This document shows, in pieces, positions 37,363 to 49,603 of a stretch of DNA of 64,000 nucleotides (position 1 is its first letter; every line of letters starts with the position of its first letter). Under the pieces are notes generated by a model that was not told where the DNA came from, did no database searches, and was given only the letters and a program-made list of their open reading frames with translations. The DNA comes from Silene latifolia (lineage: Eukaryota > Streptophyta > Magnoliopsida > Caryophyllales > Caryophyllaceae), in NCBI RefSeq assembly GCF_048544455.1, contig NC_133536.1, forward strand, positions 24,988,152 through 25,052,151, given 5' to 3'. A program made the position numbers and the translations under genes.

Positions 37363-38710
37363 TGTAACACTACAGTTTTATGAGTCTTAGGGTACTCTAT
37401 CGAGTGGGGCTTACTCTGTCGGGTAAGTATGATTTTACGCAAAACAGTAGTCTGCCCAAGGGGTACTCGATCGAGTAAGCTTGGCACTCGATCGAGTAAG
37501 GGTCACTCGATCGAGTAAGTTGGTTAACGAGTGATTTGCGATGGATTTTTTAATAATGCGGATTGATATATATTATTCTGTCACCTTTTTTCTTCAACAC
37601 TTTTTGCAAACCTAAATCACAAAAAGAGAAGATTCAAGTTACGTTGTTTCATCCTCATCGCATTATTAGCAAATCCCAGAGCTAGGAGTGTCGGTTTTCG
37701 TCGTTCTTTACATATTTGCGATCCTTGCATCGAGGGTAAGCTTTACATATAATTTTTATATCGTTTTGTTAAAGTTGGTTAAACCCTAATTCTATATATG
37801 TATGTATGTATAGGAGGAGGATTCGTTGATGAGAGATTCTGAGTTAGCTGCTTGATCGTCTATTGTTGGTGTTTGCATTCCAGGTAGGGTTTCCCTACTC
37901 GGTATTAATTACATGGCATGGTTGATATTGATGTTGTTAGCATTTTTGTTGTTGAGTAATTATTGTATTGGTTTCTGATTTGGTGGTTGTTGATAGAAGT
38001 ATTGTGATTACTATATAACTATCTGTGATCCTCGGGGTGCGTCACTGGCTGAGTTGAATCACTTGTGGCAGTGGCTTCACGCCCTTGATTCGCCTTCTGT
38101 AGAACCCGCCACAGAAGGGATGTGCACATTAATGAACATGGGTTTATCGCTCAATGGAGATGAGCGGGGCTTAGGTGGGAACGGCTGCGGTCCCCCACTG
38201 GCGGCGAGAAGTACCTGTTGCGATGGGTACTCTGGCAGGACTACACACTTTAGTGTGTAGTCAATGATGTGGAGAATGGAGATGGAGACTGAGGTTATGT
38301 TGAGTTGCTTGAGCTGTTTGTATAGTTGTTTCATTGTGGCTTTGATTGTGTAATTAGTACTGACCTCGTTGTTGTTTTATAAAAACTGTGGCGATCCATT
38401 CGGAGATGGTGAGCAGTTATTGAACAGGTATGAGAATATACACTTTGGTTAGCTAGGATGAGTCACCACGAGGCCGTCTTAGAGTCTTTCGCTGTTTTAT
38501 CTTAGTTGTTTGACACATTTGGGTTTTGAGAATGTTGTATCGTACTTTATCAGTTTTGGGCATTTGAACATGTAATCACTTTTAACTATATTGTTATTTA
38601 AATTATGTTTTTTCATTGTCATTTGATTATAATTGTCTCGGGTAACCGAGATGGTGACGTTCTCATACCTTAAGTGTCCTGGTAAGACACTTGGAGTATG
38701 GGGTGTCACA
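37363..38710 (+). mobile_element. Solo LTR (TGTAACAC...GTGTCACA type) in copia integrase
   Basis: 1348 bp with ends TGTAACACTACAG and GGGGTGTCACA, flanked by aagac/aaaac (5 bp, one mismatch). The TGTAACA ends resemble chromovirus-type gypsy LTRs and the body does not match the Athila-like LTRs. It carries three actcgatcgagt palindromes at 37465-37516, 50 bp before a tatatatt box at about 37567. A hairpin ctacacactttagtgtgtag lies near 38241. Confidence 0.82.
37465..37516. promoter_or_regulatory. Three actcgatcgagt palindromes
   Basis: Perfect 12-bp palindromes at 37465, 37486 and 37505, spaced about 20 bp, ending 50 bp upstream of a TATA-like box. Confidence 0.6.
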
Positions 38711-40757
38711 AAAACACCCTACGAGATTTGGAAGGGCTATCCTCCTAACCCGAGCTTCCTTTGGGTAAGGGGGTGTTTGGCTAAAGTGGGTTTACCTGAC
38801 TTTAGGAGACCTACCGTTGGACCGAAGACCTATGATTGTGTTTTTATTGGTTATGCTCAAGATAGTTCTGCATATAGATTCATGTCTTTGAGTGATCGTT
38901 CTATATCTGAAGCTAGAGATACTGTGTTTTTTGAGCATGTTTTTCCACTACAGAAGAATGTTGATTCACCTCCTAGTTTACCTGTTACATCTAATGATAT
39001 CTCTTCACATGCTAGTAGTAGCACTTCTATTGATCATATTGCTGAATCTAGAAGGATTAAGAGACCTAGATGTCCAAAGAACTTTGGAGCTGATTTTGTT
39101 TCAACTTTGCTATCTGAACATGGATACACTGTTTGTGCTAGTGATGAGTTTGTTTCAGATTTTTTAATAGAATATGATCCAAAAATGTATAATGAGGCAA
39201 TGAAATATTTTGATGCTAATTTTTGGAAAGATTTTATTAAAAGTGAACTTGATTCTATTGTGTCTAATAAGACTTAGGAATAGACATATTTACCTAAAAG
39301 TAGTAAACCCATTACGAGTAAATAGATCTTTAAAAAGAAAATGAGACCTGACGGTACAATAGAAAGGTTCAAAGCTAGACTTGTGGTTAGAGGTTTTACA
39401 CAAAAGAAAGATATTGATTTCGACAATTAGAACTCTTGCCGCCTTAGCTGCTATTCATAACCTTTTTATACATCAGATGGATGTTAAAACTGCCTTTTTG
39501 AATGGTGAGCTAAGAGAAGAGAATTATATGCCGCAGCCTGAAGGGTTTATGGTAAAGGGTCAAGTGAATAAGATGTGTAAACTGAACAAATCACTATATG
39601 GTCTAAAAAAAGCACCTAAACAGTGGTATGAAAAATTCAACAACACCTTGGTAAGTAATGGGTATATGGTTAACGATTCTGATTCATGTGTGTATTTCAA
39701 AGTGGTAGAATCTGATTGTGTTATCATATGCTTATATGTTGATGACATGTTAATACTTGATAATAATTTGGAGGTAATAATTAGAACGAAAGATTTTTTG
39801 TCACCACATTTTGAGATGAAGGACTTGGGAGAAGCTGATGTTATTCTAGAAGTTAAGGTCATTCGTAACTCCAATGGAATTGCTTTGAGTCAATCCCATT
39901 ATGTGGAAAAGGTGTTGAAAAAGTTTAACTGCTTTGATGAAGTACCTGCTAGGACACCCTACGATGCTAGTATACATTTATGTAAAAACTTGGGTAAGAG
40001 TGTATCCCAAGAAGAGTATGCTAAAATCCTACGTAGTGTGATGTTTCTTATGAATTGTACTCAACCAGATATTGCATATGCAGTTAGTAGATTGAATCAT
40101 TATACACATAACCCTAGTAGTGAACATTGGAATGCTCTTCGTCATTTACTAAAATACCTAAAAGGAAAAGTTGACCTTTGTTTGCATTATAGTAAATTTC
40201 CTGCTGTGTTAGAAGGATTTTGTGATGCAAATTGGGTTTCAGGTAATGATAAGATATGTTCTACTAGTGATTATGCCTTCACCATGGGTGGAGGTTCTAT
40301 ATCGTGGAAGTCCTCAAAACAGACTTGTATAGCACGCTCTACCATGGAATCAGAGTTCATAGCTCTTGAGTTGGCAGGACAAAAGGCTGATTGGTTGAAA
40401 AACTTATTAGCAGATGTACCAGTGTGGGGAGGACGGCAAACACCGGTCTCCTTATACTATGACTCACAAGCTGCAATCGGTGTTGCTAAGAATAATGTCT
40501 ATAATGCGAAGAAATGACACATTTGAATTAGGCATGTTGCAGTTAAACAACTCCTAGATAATGAAGTAATCGCTTTGGACTATGTGAAGTCCAAAAGCAA
40601 TCTAGCAGATCCCCTTACTAAGGGGTTGACTAGGAGACTAGTCATTGAAATGTCGAGGGGGATGAGGCTTAAGTCCTTAAATCAAGAGTGGCTAGGTCTA
40701 AAGACAACATTCCTATGGCGTTATATGATTCATAGCCTTAACTGGTGGTGCTTTTGA
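38711..40757 (+). pseudogene. Copia pol fossil: integrase end, reverse transcriptase, RNase H
   Basis: After the solo LTR the copia sequence resumes with TPYEIWKGYPPNPSFLWVRG, then the reverse transcriptase ([30 protein letters not shown]) and RNase H ([35 protein letters not shown]). It is broken at several points. Confidence 0.88.
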
Positions 40758-41170
40758 GACGCAATTGATGAATTATACACCAGGTTTGACTTAGGTCCTT
40801 AATGGCTCGTGTGAGAAGTGCTATTGAGAAGCACTTGAGCCACCTACATAGGTATAATAATCATAAGACTATAAGAAGTCTTGTGAATACACTTATTAGT
40901 GCCAAGGTAAACGTACGGTCTTAAAGAGTGCGTTGCACTTTGAAATCGCGGAACGATCACATTTTTGAAGGTATGATGTGTGTTGTGGGGGGTGTCGACC
41001 AAAGCATAGTTAGGAATTCAAATCGCAAGATATTCTCTTGCTGTAAGTAAGTTGTTTCCTCATTTCACTAAAACGTCAATTCAAATCGAAAAATATTAAT
41101 ACCTAAGTATCCAATCCTTCCTTTAACCAGGAATTCTGCTTCTCTGTCTCTGGCGCCCCTAGTGGGGGAT
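40758..41170. other. Copia 3' untranslated region
   Basis: Sequence between RNase H and the 3' LTR of the plus-strand copia element, ending in the polypurine-like ctagtgggggat. No gene. Confidence 0.6.
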
Positions 41171-41278
41171 TGTTGGAAATAGAGGCTTTTGAAGCCTTGT
41201 AAAATATTTCCAATTGTCCCACATTGGTGAGGAAAAGTGTGTTTGATGGGTTTATATATACCACACTCTTTACCATAT
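41171..41278 (+). repeat. Partial 3' LTR of the plus-strand copia element
   Basis: 108 bp matching the start of the 5' LTR at 34649; the rest is displaced by the element starting at 41279. Confidence 0.85.
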
Positions 41279-43641
41279 TGTAGACACGGGCCCACGGGTT
41301 CGTTTGGGAAAACAAGCGTATGCATTTGTGGAGTCGCCACCAATTTATTATGGATAATTTAAAACCGTTCGAATACTTCGCGTCATGTCAAGACACAAAG
41401 TAATGACATGAACACTACGAACCCGTTACCCTTAGCATTCTATGTCTAGAATGACTCTCGTGGATGCCAATGAACACGGATGTTCATAGAGATCTGGAGT
41501 AAGGGGTGAGGGTACGTATTAGGAAGCTCTTCTGATCGAACACCTAATCCCGCCCGCCTCGATAGCGGACTCTACTAATGATTAGGGAAAATCATCTATA
41601 TTTGATATGTTGTCGATTATATGCATGCAATGCAACAAACAACGTTTTAATCCTAACATGTGAGAATTAAACTAAGTCGGTGAACATGTAATTTTAGCAT
41701 ACAATTGGGTCGAAGTAGGAATTTAATGTTGATTACATGTGAAAACATACAAACAATATGATAATAAAAAATACAATAAAGATACAATAATTGAAAATTA
41801 CAATAATTACAATGGTTTGATGATTTACGTCGAAAATACATTTAAAACGGATAATTTTAGAAAAGAAAGGGAAAATAAATTAAAGAACAGATTAGAGGTG
41901 ATAATACGATTAATAGTTGATTAATAAGATAACTAATAAACTAGGTCAAAGCAAGAGCGGAAGTTCAGAGACAGAACTCAACCCGGAACAGGCGCAGCAA
42001 TGCTGCGTCCTTTGGAAGAGACGCAGTGGTCATTGCGTCTGTTCCTGAGGTGAGTTCTGGCCGTGAAGCCGGAATTGCAAATTGTTAATATTCGTTAGTG
42101 AGTTTAATGATCGATTATTGATATTTGACTCAGATAGAAGTGGTTTAATAGATTATTTACATGCAAATTGGTCATAAAAACGATAAAAGACGGACTCAAA
42201 TTAATTAGAACAAATTAATTACTAACTACAAGACTAATTATGAATTAGATTTATTAAAACTAACTAATTAGATTAATTAACGTTAAGCTAATGATGACGA
42301 CAAACAGATGAAGATATACCAAAGGTCGAATTCCAGAGACTTGATATTGACGAATCGAATCTCTAAAACCCGGATTTGAATTAATGACGAAAACCCGCAA
42401 ATATTAATTACTTGGGACTTAAGTCGGGAATTAAGAGTGACGTATTAGTAATGAACTATGTATTAAAATTATCATACGAATGAAATAAGAAATAAACAAG
42501 AAAACACGAAAGAAAATAGACGAATTGACAGAAGACGAAGGAAGAAGAAGGAAAGCAGGAACTGCGGCAACCTCAGGAAGAGGCGGAGCAGATGCTGCGG
42601 CCCTTCGAAGAGGCGTAGCAGTTGCTGCATTCCTTCTCGACATCGGTCTCCCGTTAATCCATAAAAAAGGTTTGAATAAAGGTTTTATAAATCAGTTTTT
42701 AAACATGCTTTCGACGTAAATCTTACAATGATTAATACAAAAATAAAGTACAATAATAAAAGATGGGATTTTACACCCATAGACTTACATGTTTGACGAA
42801 ACGAGATTAACTAAGTTAACGATTAGTGATTGCTCGACTCGAATGTACGACGAAAGTCCCCTCGTAAGAGGAATTTAAACAAAATTGATTAAGTTGATTG
42901 AGTGGAGTTGGTCAAATTGGTCGGTCATGCAAAACGAGGCTGGTACTCAGAAGGATCCGAGCTTACGTAGTCGAAAGTTCAAGCACGTAGACACCAAAAA
43001 GCAAGAAGCACGGTCTTAGAATGCAAAGGGAGAAGAGAAGGGCGGACACTCGCGTGACAAATATGAGGAACGAAGGTCCCTATTTATACTAATCACGCAA
43101 AGGAATTAGGGTTTCGGTAAAACTTTGGAAGTAAATCGCGAAAAGATCTCAAAATATGCAGAAAGAAACTGGGGAAGAGGCGCAGTAACCACTGCGGCTC
43201 TTGAAAGAGGCGCGGCAGGTCCTGCGTCCTTTCCCCATGGGTTTCCTCCTACGGAAGAAATATTTTCCGCGTTTCTATTATGGAATTGCGGTTGATCTTA
43301 ATTTCCTTCTTATTTATAATATAATTCCAGAAAATACTTTACCAAAAGATTAAAAGATTGAAATATGGAATAGAATATCCGGAACATTTCAGAATATGCC
43401 GACTCGGCATTTTAAACGGTTATCAGAAAATGATGACGGTTTTTTACCCGGACTCCAAATGTACTCCAATTACTGTCAAAACGACCATAACGGCGCGTAG
43501 ATGACGACCAAGGGGTAGACACAAGTATTTGAGCTATCACTTGACGATAAACTAACGAATTGTCATAAGTCGTTCCGTGTACCACTGCGGCCCAATAATC
43601 ACCAGGTGGTTTGCGGGAGGTGTAGAAATGAGGTATCTACA
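41279..43641 (+). repeat. 5' LTR of a large Ty3/gypsy-like element
   Basis: Begins TGTAGACACGGGCCC and ends GAGGTATCTACA; the termini TGTAGAYAC are inverted copies of each other, as expected of an LTR. Length 2.36 kb. It contains three GGCGCAGCA/CTGCG cassettes (41983-42050, 42558-42633, 43171-43235). The matching 3' LTR would lie beyond the window. The absence of a target duplication at 43642 argues against a solo LTR. Tat/Ogre-type affinity is a guess from size and gene content. Confidence 0.55.
41983..43235. promoter_or_regulatory. Three GGCGCAGCA/CTGCG cassettes in the gypsy-like LTR
   Basis: At 41983-42050, 42558-42633 and 43171-43235 the same paired layout occurs: gaagaggcgcagca, four to six bases, ctgcg, about ten bases, then a second gaagaggcgcagca-like half and ctgcg. 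The halves form imperfect hairpins. Matching cassettes lie at 56997-57060 and 62497-62563. Confidence 0.5.
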
Positions 43642-43980
43642 GAGCTCCCACTTTGACCGAGGCTTGGACAAGGTAAAAGTCAAAGTATAGCCATCAGGTC
43701 AATCGAAGATTACAACCTGACGATTATGGCGACGCGATGCGGCTCGAGGGGTCTGAGCCAAGGACCTGTCGTCGGGAACATTTTAGAGTCTGTCGACTAT
43801 TGGGGAGGGTCGTTTAAAGTCCATTAGACTACGTAAGGAGGCTCGCCAACCATAAGAAGAGATCATACCTGAGACTCCTTGAGACTCCTTACTCTGTCGG
43901 ACTCCAAGGAGAAACAAAACGTAATATTAAAAGGCAGTAGGACGTCGGTAGAAACTGCTGGGGGAAATCTGCTTGCGTCG

Positions 43981-45169
43981 TGATGTACCACTTTCATATA
44001 TACTTTTATAGCTCCCTTTATACCGTTTTACATACCGTTTCGTGCCTATTATATCATTTATATGCTTTATTTCAATGAATTGTCGATACTGCCGCTATTT
44101 TGTGTTTTGATGCAGAAATGACTCGTTATGAGTATGATCAAGCTAAGGTTAGCATGGCGGAGACGGCATAGAAGAGTACACGAAGCATGGCACGGGAAAC
44201 GAGGAATCATGAAGACTAGAAGTGAAAGAAGAGAAGAAGGAACCTGTGAGCTAGTTCCTCGATCGAGTCACTGCTGACTCGATCGAGCAGCCGTCCTCGA
44301 TCGAGTCACTGACTCGATCGAGGATCCTCTCTGGCGGGTTTATTTCCGGAATTTCCTAAAACGTTAATCTTTTGTTATAAATTAAGGACTCGTGTTTGAT
44401 TGTAAACTTACGTTATATTTTGCTTGGTATTGCTGGAAAAACTCTCTTAGAACCCTAATCTTCCTTTTGTATGGTACTAATCTTTCCTCACTAATTTAAT
44501 CATTGTTTTATGTTCTTCAATTATTGTTTTATACTTGCAACTATGTCTTCATCTTTAATCATATTTGTTATTGTTATTATAGTCATGAGTAGCTAATCCC
44601 CTCATCTAGGATGAAGGGGATCTAGGTTAATTAAAAGGGAAAATCAATTAGTTTCTATTGATATCATTAAGGTTGTTGTTTGATTATTGTAATTCTTCTA
44701 GTTAATCAACTTGAGGCCTGAGTTATTAATTAGTGTAGCGAATCGATCCTATCGGCGACCGGGTTAGAATTGATATCGGCTGCGATAATCAAATAGAGAG
44801 TATCTAATCATAGTGACCGCATGTTAGAATCGATCTAAAGGGCATAATGGAGTCGACCGATCTTATGACCTTAAACAACTTGATAGATTTAGTAATTGAT
44901 TGATAATCCCCGACTGATTGACCTAGTGAACCTAATTCCTAGACTTTTAATAATATTGTTATTCATCCTTTAATTACATTGCAATTAGCTTGTTAGAATC
45001 AACTCAAAACAAAACCCCCCGAAATTGGTTACTTCTAGACAGCTTAAATACTCTTAGACTTAGCTTTTACCGCCTCCCTGTGGATTCGATACCTGTCTTA
45101 TCACTAGCTATTCTTGTTAGTCATGAGATAGTTTTACTTTGATTTGGTAATACAACTTTAGCCACATCA
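43981..45169 (+). repeat. Athila 5' LTR
   Basis: 1189 bp, TGATGTACCACTTTC...TTTAGCCACATCA. It includes a TCGATCGA cassette at 44257-44324 and a TATA box (ttataaatta) at 44375. Confidence 0.95.
44257..44324. promoter_or_regulatory. TCGATCGA cassette upstream of the Athila LTR TATA box
   Basis: Four tcgatcga cores arranged as two inverted pairs (cctcgatcgagtcac / actcgatcgag). The cassette ends about 50 bp before ttataaatta. Confidence 0.6.
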
Positions 45170-45195
45170 AATTTGGCGCCGTTGCCGGGGAGGCA
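45170..45195 (+). other. Athila primer-binding site
   Basis: The segment tggcgccgttgccgggga directly follows the LTR end and is complementary to the 3' end of plant tRNA-Asp. Confidence 0.85.
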
Positions 45196-45275
45196 ACAAT
45201 TGTTTAGTCTTTTTGTGTTTATTTTGTCTTTTTGTCTCAGGGAACCCAGTTCCTTGAGACCGTTCTCACACTTTC

Positions 45276-46304
45276 TTGTTAGTTCTGTTTATGCCCAGGT
45301 CTAATAGGTCCGAGATTATTCCTTTTGATCCTGAACCTGAGAAGACTTTTCGCTACAGACGGAAATTTAATCAAGAAGTGAGTCAAGTAGAAGACTTGAG
45401 TATACTTGACGTCGAAACGGCGAGCCCTACAGAGACAGCCGATCGGTCCTACGAAGAGGAAGAGGAAGAAATTCCTATTCCTGATATTCCTATTTCTGAA
45501 ACTCCTGTTCCTGAAACTATCATCATGTCTACCCTAGCCAGTCACTCTGAGCCAACCTTAGATTCTATTCCACAAGGTTTCAAGCTGCCCACTTCTACCA
45601 ATGGAACATTCGAGATTCGGCCATCTTACATTAATTTGGTGGAACGAAACATGTTTGGAGGGACAGCTGCTGAGGACCCTGCGATGCATATGGAAAAGTT
45701 TGTCACTTACTACTGTTCTATCCCATTAACAGCTGGAGTGACACAAGATCAAGTTAAGCAGGTGCTCTTTCCTTTCTCTCTGAAAGATAGAGCCGCTGAG
45801 TGGTTAAGAGATATGGATATGGATACAGAAGGAGTTACAGACTGGAATTCCTTGGCTCTTGCTTTCTACAAGAGGTACTTCCCACCTCAGAAGACTAATG
45901 CTTTGAGGAATCAAATTACTAGTTTCAAGCAAGCAGCCACTGAAGATTTGAATGAAGCTTGGACTCGCTTCAAGCGTTTAGTTCGATCAGTTCCCCATCA
46001 TGGTTTCCCAAAGTGGTTCCTTTGCAACCAGTTTTATAACGGGTTGTTTGACGATCATCGTGCCCTTTTGGATTCATCTGCTAATGGGAGGTTTCAAGAT
46101 AACACACTAGATGGTGACGCGTGGAAGTTGATTGATCAGATTGCTACCCGTACCTCGAGGTATGGAAATCCTAGGGGAAGCACGCGAGGTACTGGAGTTG
46201 ATAGTGCTTTGGCGGCACAGTTGGAGGCTATTTCTGCCCAGATTGCTGAGATGAAGACTACCCAATCATTGGGTAGTAAAGAGAGAGTTCATGCTATGAG
46301 TTAG
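45276..46304 (+). pseudogene. Athila gag
   Basis: Encodes the retrotransposon gag core: EDPAMHMEKFVTYYCSIP, KDRAAEWLRDM and AFYKRYFPPQKTNALRNQI, ending VHAMS. A zinc-knuckle-like CARCGLDGHGAADC lies just downstream. The particle protein is part of a longer gag-pol region that is broken. Confidence 0.9.
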
Positions 46305-46361
46305 CAAGTAGAGGAGACTTGTGCTAGATGCGGTTTAGATGGTCATGGTGCAGCTGATTGT

Positions 46362-47966
46362 ATGAGCACATTTGAGCAGGTTAACGCCTTTCAGGCTTAC
46401 AGACAAGGTGCACAAGGTACACCTTTCTCTAATTTCTACAATGAAAGAACGAAGGAGCATCCGTTCCTTCAATGGTCTAGCCAGAATGTGCAAAACGCGC
46501 AGCAGTCACAACCGCAAAAGAATCCTTATATCCCTCCTAACAATCGCGGTAATCAACAACAAGGGGGATATCAAAGGCAGAATCAAGGAGGCCAGCAGTT
46601 CAACAATCAATATCAGCAGCCTCCTCAGCAAACTCCTCAACAAATTCCTCAACAAGCTCTGAATAATGATATGGCAGAGTTGCGCAATCTTTTGCAACAA
46701 ACTTTGTCAATGCAGCAGAAGCAGACGGCTCAGATTTCTGAGTTGATTGCCCATAACAAGATGCTAGATAATCAAGTGGCTCATATGACACTTCAAAACC
46801 CATCAAAACAGGCCGTAGGTCTTCCTCCTCAAGGTAAGCAAGCTAATGTCATTCAGTTGAGGAGCGGTACTTCTTATGTGAATCCCGACCTACAAAGCCT
46901 TGAGAGAGATGTGCCCATTATTGTTGATGAGGTCCCTTACATGCATCCCAAAGGATTGGGTAATTTGGAGCTTAGTGACGATGAGAAAGTGCCTGACGAA
47001 GTTGAAACACGAGCTGACGATAAAAGTAAGAAAGACGAAAAAGCTGAACCTGAAAAGGTTCCTCGACCGAGTCACAGGCGACTCGATCGAGGATCCACCC
47101 AGCTCTATCGAGTCACCCCTGACTCGATCGAGGATCCAATATTTCCAGCCGACGGTGTTTCAAAAGTTATTTCTAAGGATAAGCAAGCCGAGCCCATAAC
47201 TATTTCTCTACCTTTTCCTCACCGACAACAAAAATCCAAGCTGGATAAGCAGTTCGGTAAGTTTATGGAGGTCGTGAAGAATCTACAGGTAAGTGTCCCT
47301 TTTACTGAACTAATTACTCAAGTGCCGGCTTATGCAAAGTTCATGAAGGAGATTTTGACAAGGAAGAGATCCTTTGACGCGGTAGAAACTATTGCTTACA
47401 CTCAGAAGTGCAGTGCCATGTTGCCAATTAATACACCACCCAAATTAAAGGATCCAGGAAGTTTTTCTATCCCTTGTCATATTGGTCATCTTTTTATTAG
47501 TAAAGCTCTTTGTGATTTAGGAGCTAGTGTCAGCGTTATGCCGTATTCTGTCTGTAAGAAATTAAATATGGGTCCGTTGACAGTTACTAATATGACACTG
47601 CAAATGGCCGATAGATCAGTTAAGCACCCACTGGGGGTGTTAGAGGATGTCCTTGTTCGTATTGGGAAATTTTACATCCCCGTTGATTTTGTTGTCATGG
47701 ACATGGCTGAAGACAACCAAATCCCTATCATCTTGGGCAGACCGTTCTTACATACTGCGGGGGCGGTTATAGATGTTAGGCAGGGGAGATTGACCTTAGC
47801 TGTGGGGGATGATACGATTATTTTCAACTTGGAAAAAGCATTGAAAACCCCCATGATAGAAGAGACTTGTCATAGTATAGATGTTGTTGATTTTACTATT
47901 GATGAGTGTCTTCCTATGTGTTTTGACAGGGATCCTCTGGAGATTGCCCTGGTTTCGATCCACTGA
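46362..47966 (+). pseudogene. Athila gag C-terminus and protease region
   Basis: A Gln/Asn-rich linker (about 46500-46700) is followed by an acidic, lysine-rich segment. The aspartic protease then starts near 47460 (CHIGHLFISKALCDLGASVS, with the DLGAS active-site motif; IPIILGRPFLHTAGAVIDV). A TCGATCGA cassette is embedded in this coding stretch at 47061-47136. Confidence 0.88.
47061..47136. promoter_or_regulatory. TCGATCGA cassette inside the Athila coding region
   Basis: Two inverted pairs (cctcgaccgagtcac/actcgatcgaggatcc and ctatcgagtcac/actcgatcgaggatcc), the same arrangement as in the LTR, but translated as part of the gag-pol linker. Confidence 0.5.
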
Positions 47967-48046
47967 TCAAAGGGTTCATGAGTCCAGTTCATTGAATTGA
48001 GAAGCTTCAAACTGGAGAGGAATGCCCACATCAGAAGGTATATAGC

Positions 48047-49603
48047 TTGGGTGTCACATCTAAGGTAACTGAGGTAAAGAAACCTGAATTAAAACCTCTT
48101 CCCTCTCATCTCAAATATGAATTTCTTGATGACTGTGAAATGAACCCAGTGATCGTCAATGCTAGCCTAACTGAAGATCAACTATCTGCTTTGTTGACTG
48201 TTTTGAGAACTCATAAAAAGGAAATCGGGTATAGCATTGACGATCTCAAAGGTATTAGTCCTGACTTTTGTATGCATAGAATTCACTTGGAAGAATGCCA
48301 CAAGCCTAGTGCACAAGGTCAGAGACGACTAAATCCTCCGATGCAGGAGGTGGTAAGAAAAGAGGTACAGAAATTACTTGATGCTGGTATTATTTTCTCT
48401 ATTTCTAATTCTAAATGGGTCAGTCCTGTCCAAGTTGTACCCAAGAAGGGAGGTACTACAGTTGTAAAAAATGATAAAAATGAATTGATTGCTACTAGAC
48501 TCGTCACAGGATGGAGGATGTGTATTGACTATAGGAAGTTGAACACGGCCACTAAAAAGGACCATTTCCCACTTCCTTACATTGACCAAATGTTAGAGAG
48601 ATTAGCATGTCATAGTTATTTCTGTTACCTAGATGGCTACTCCGGTTTCTTTCAGATACCCATTTATCCTGAGGATCAGGAAAAGACCACTTTCACTTGT
48701 CCATATGGTGTATTTGCTTATAGGAGGATGCCCTTTGGTTTATGTAACGCTCCTGCTACCTTTCAGCGTTGTATGATGGCCATATTTTCTGATTACATGG
48801 AGTCTATCATGGAAGTCTTTATGGATGATTTCAGTGTATATGGTACTGATTTTGATGTTTGCTTGAGAAACTTGACTAAGGTTTTGCAGCGCTACGAGGA
48901 GAGCAACCTTGTTCTCAACTGGGAAAAGTGCCACTTCATGGTTACTGAAGGGGTGGTACTAGGTCATTTGGTGTCAGGTAAGGGCATTCAAGTGAATAGA
49001 GCTAAGGTTGAGGTAATTGAGCAACTCCCGTACCCGGTTAATGTCAAAAGTGTGCGTAGTTTTCTTGGTCATGCAGGTTTCTATCGCCGCTTTATAAAGG
49101 ATTTTTCTAAAATTGCTCAACCTCTAACTCAGCTTCTTCATAAAGATGCCCTTTTTGTGTTTACTGACAAGTGTGTTCAAGCCTTTGACAGGATCAAACA
49201 AGCACTTATCTCAGCTCCTATTATCCGATCTCCGGATTGGAGCCTTCCTTTTGAGATTATGTGCGATGCCAGTGACTATGCAGTTGGAGCTGTTTTGGGG
49301 CAGCGAAAGGACAAATTGTTACAAGCCATTTACTATATATGCAAGCAAGACTCTCAACGATGCATAAATCAACTATGCTACTACAGAGAAGGAGCTTCTT
49401 GCAGTTGTCTATTCATTAGACAAATTTAGAGCTTATCTTGTTGGTTCTAAAGTTATTGTGCACACTAACCATGCAGCTTTAAAGTATCTTTTAACCAAAC
49501 AAGAGGCTAAACCTAGACTTATTAGATGGATTTTATTATTGCAAGAATTTGATTTGGAAATCCGTGATAAGTCCGTCTTTGAAAAAATGTTGTTGCAGAT
49601 CAT
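48047..49603 (+). pseudogene. Athila reverse transcriptase and RNase H
   Basis: Reverse transcriptase blocks WVSPVQVVPKKGG, WRMCIDYRKLN, FFQIPIYPEDQEKTTFTCPY and the catalytic FMDDFSVYG are present. RNase H begins near 49260 (CDASDYAVGAVLGQ). Confidence 0.92.

Larger units (their letters stand above)
34649..41278 (+). mobile_element. Ty1/copia LTR retrotransposon (plus strand), broken
   Basis: A fossil element. The 5' LTR starts TGTTGAAAATAGG at 34649 and ends near 35240. The 3' LTR starts TGTTGGAAATAGAGG at 41171 after a purine-rich tract (ctagtgggggat), and only its first 108 bp are present before the next element begins. Gag, protease, integrase, reverse transcriptase and RNase H follow in copia order. 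The comparable 107 bp of LTR differ at about five positions, so it is older than the other elements, perhaps two to four million years. It is broken, with about ten breaks, and holds a solo LTR at 37363-38710. Confidence 0.88.

Noticed and set aside
42431-42719. Ala-rich frames in the gypsy-like LTR
   Set aside because: Produced by the GGCGCAGCA cassette; not a gene.
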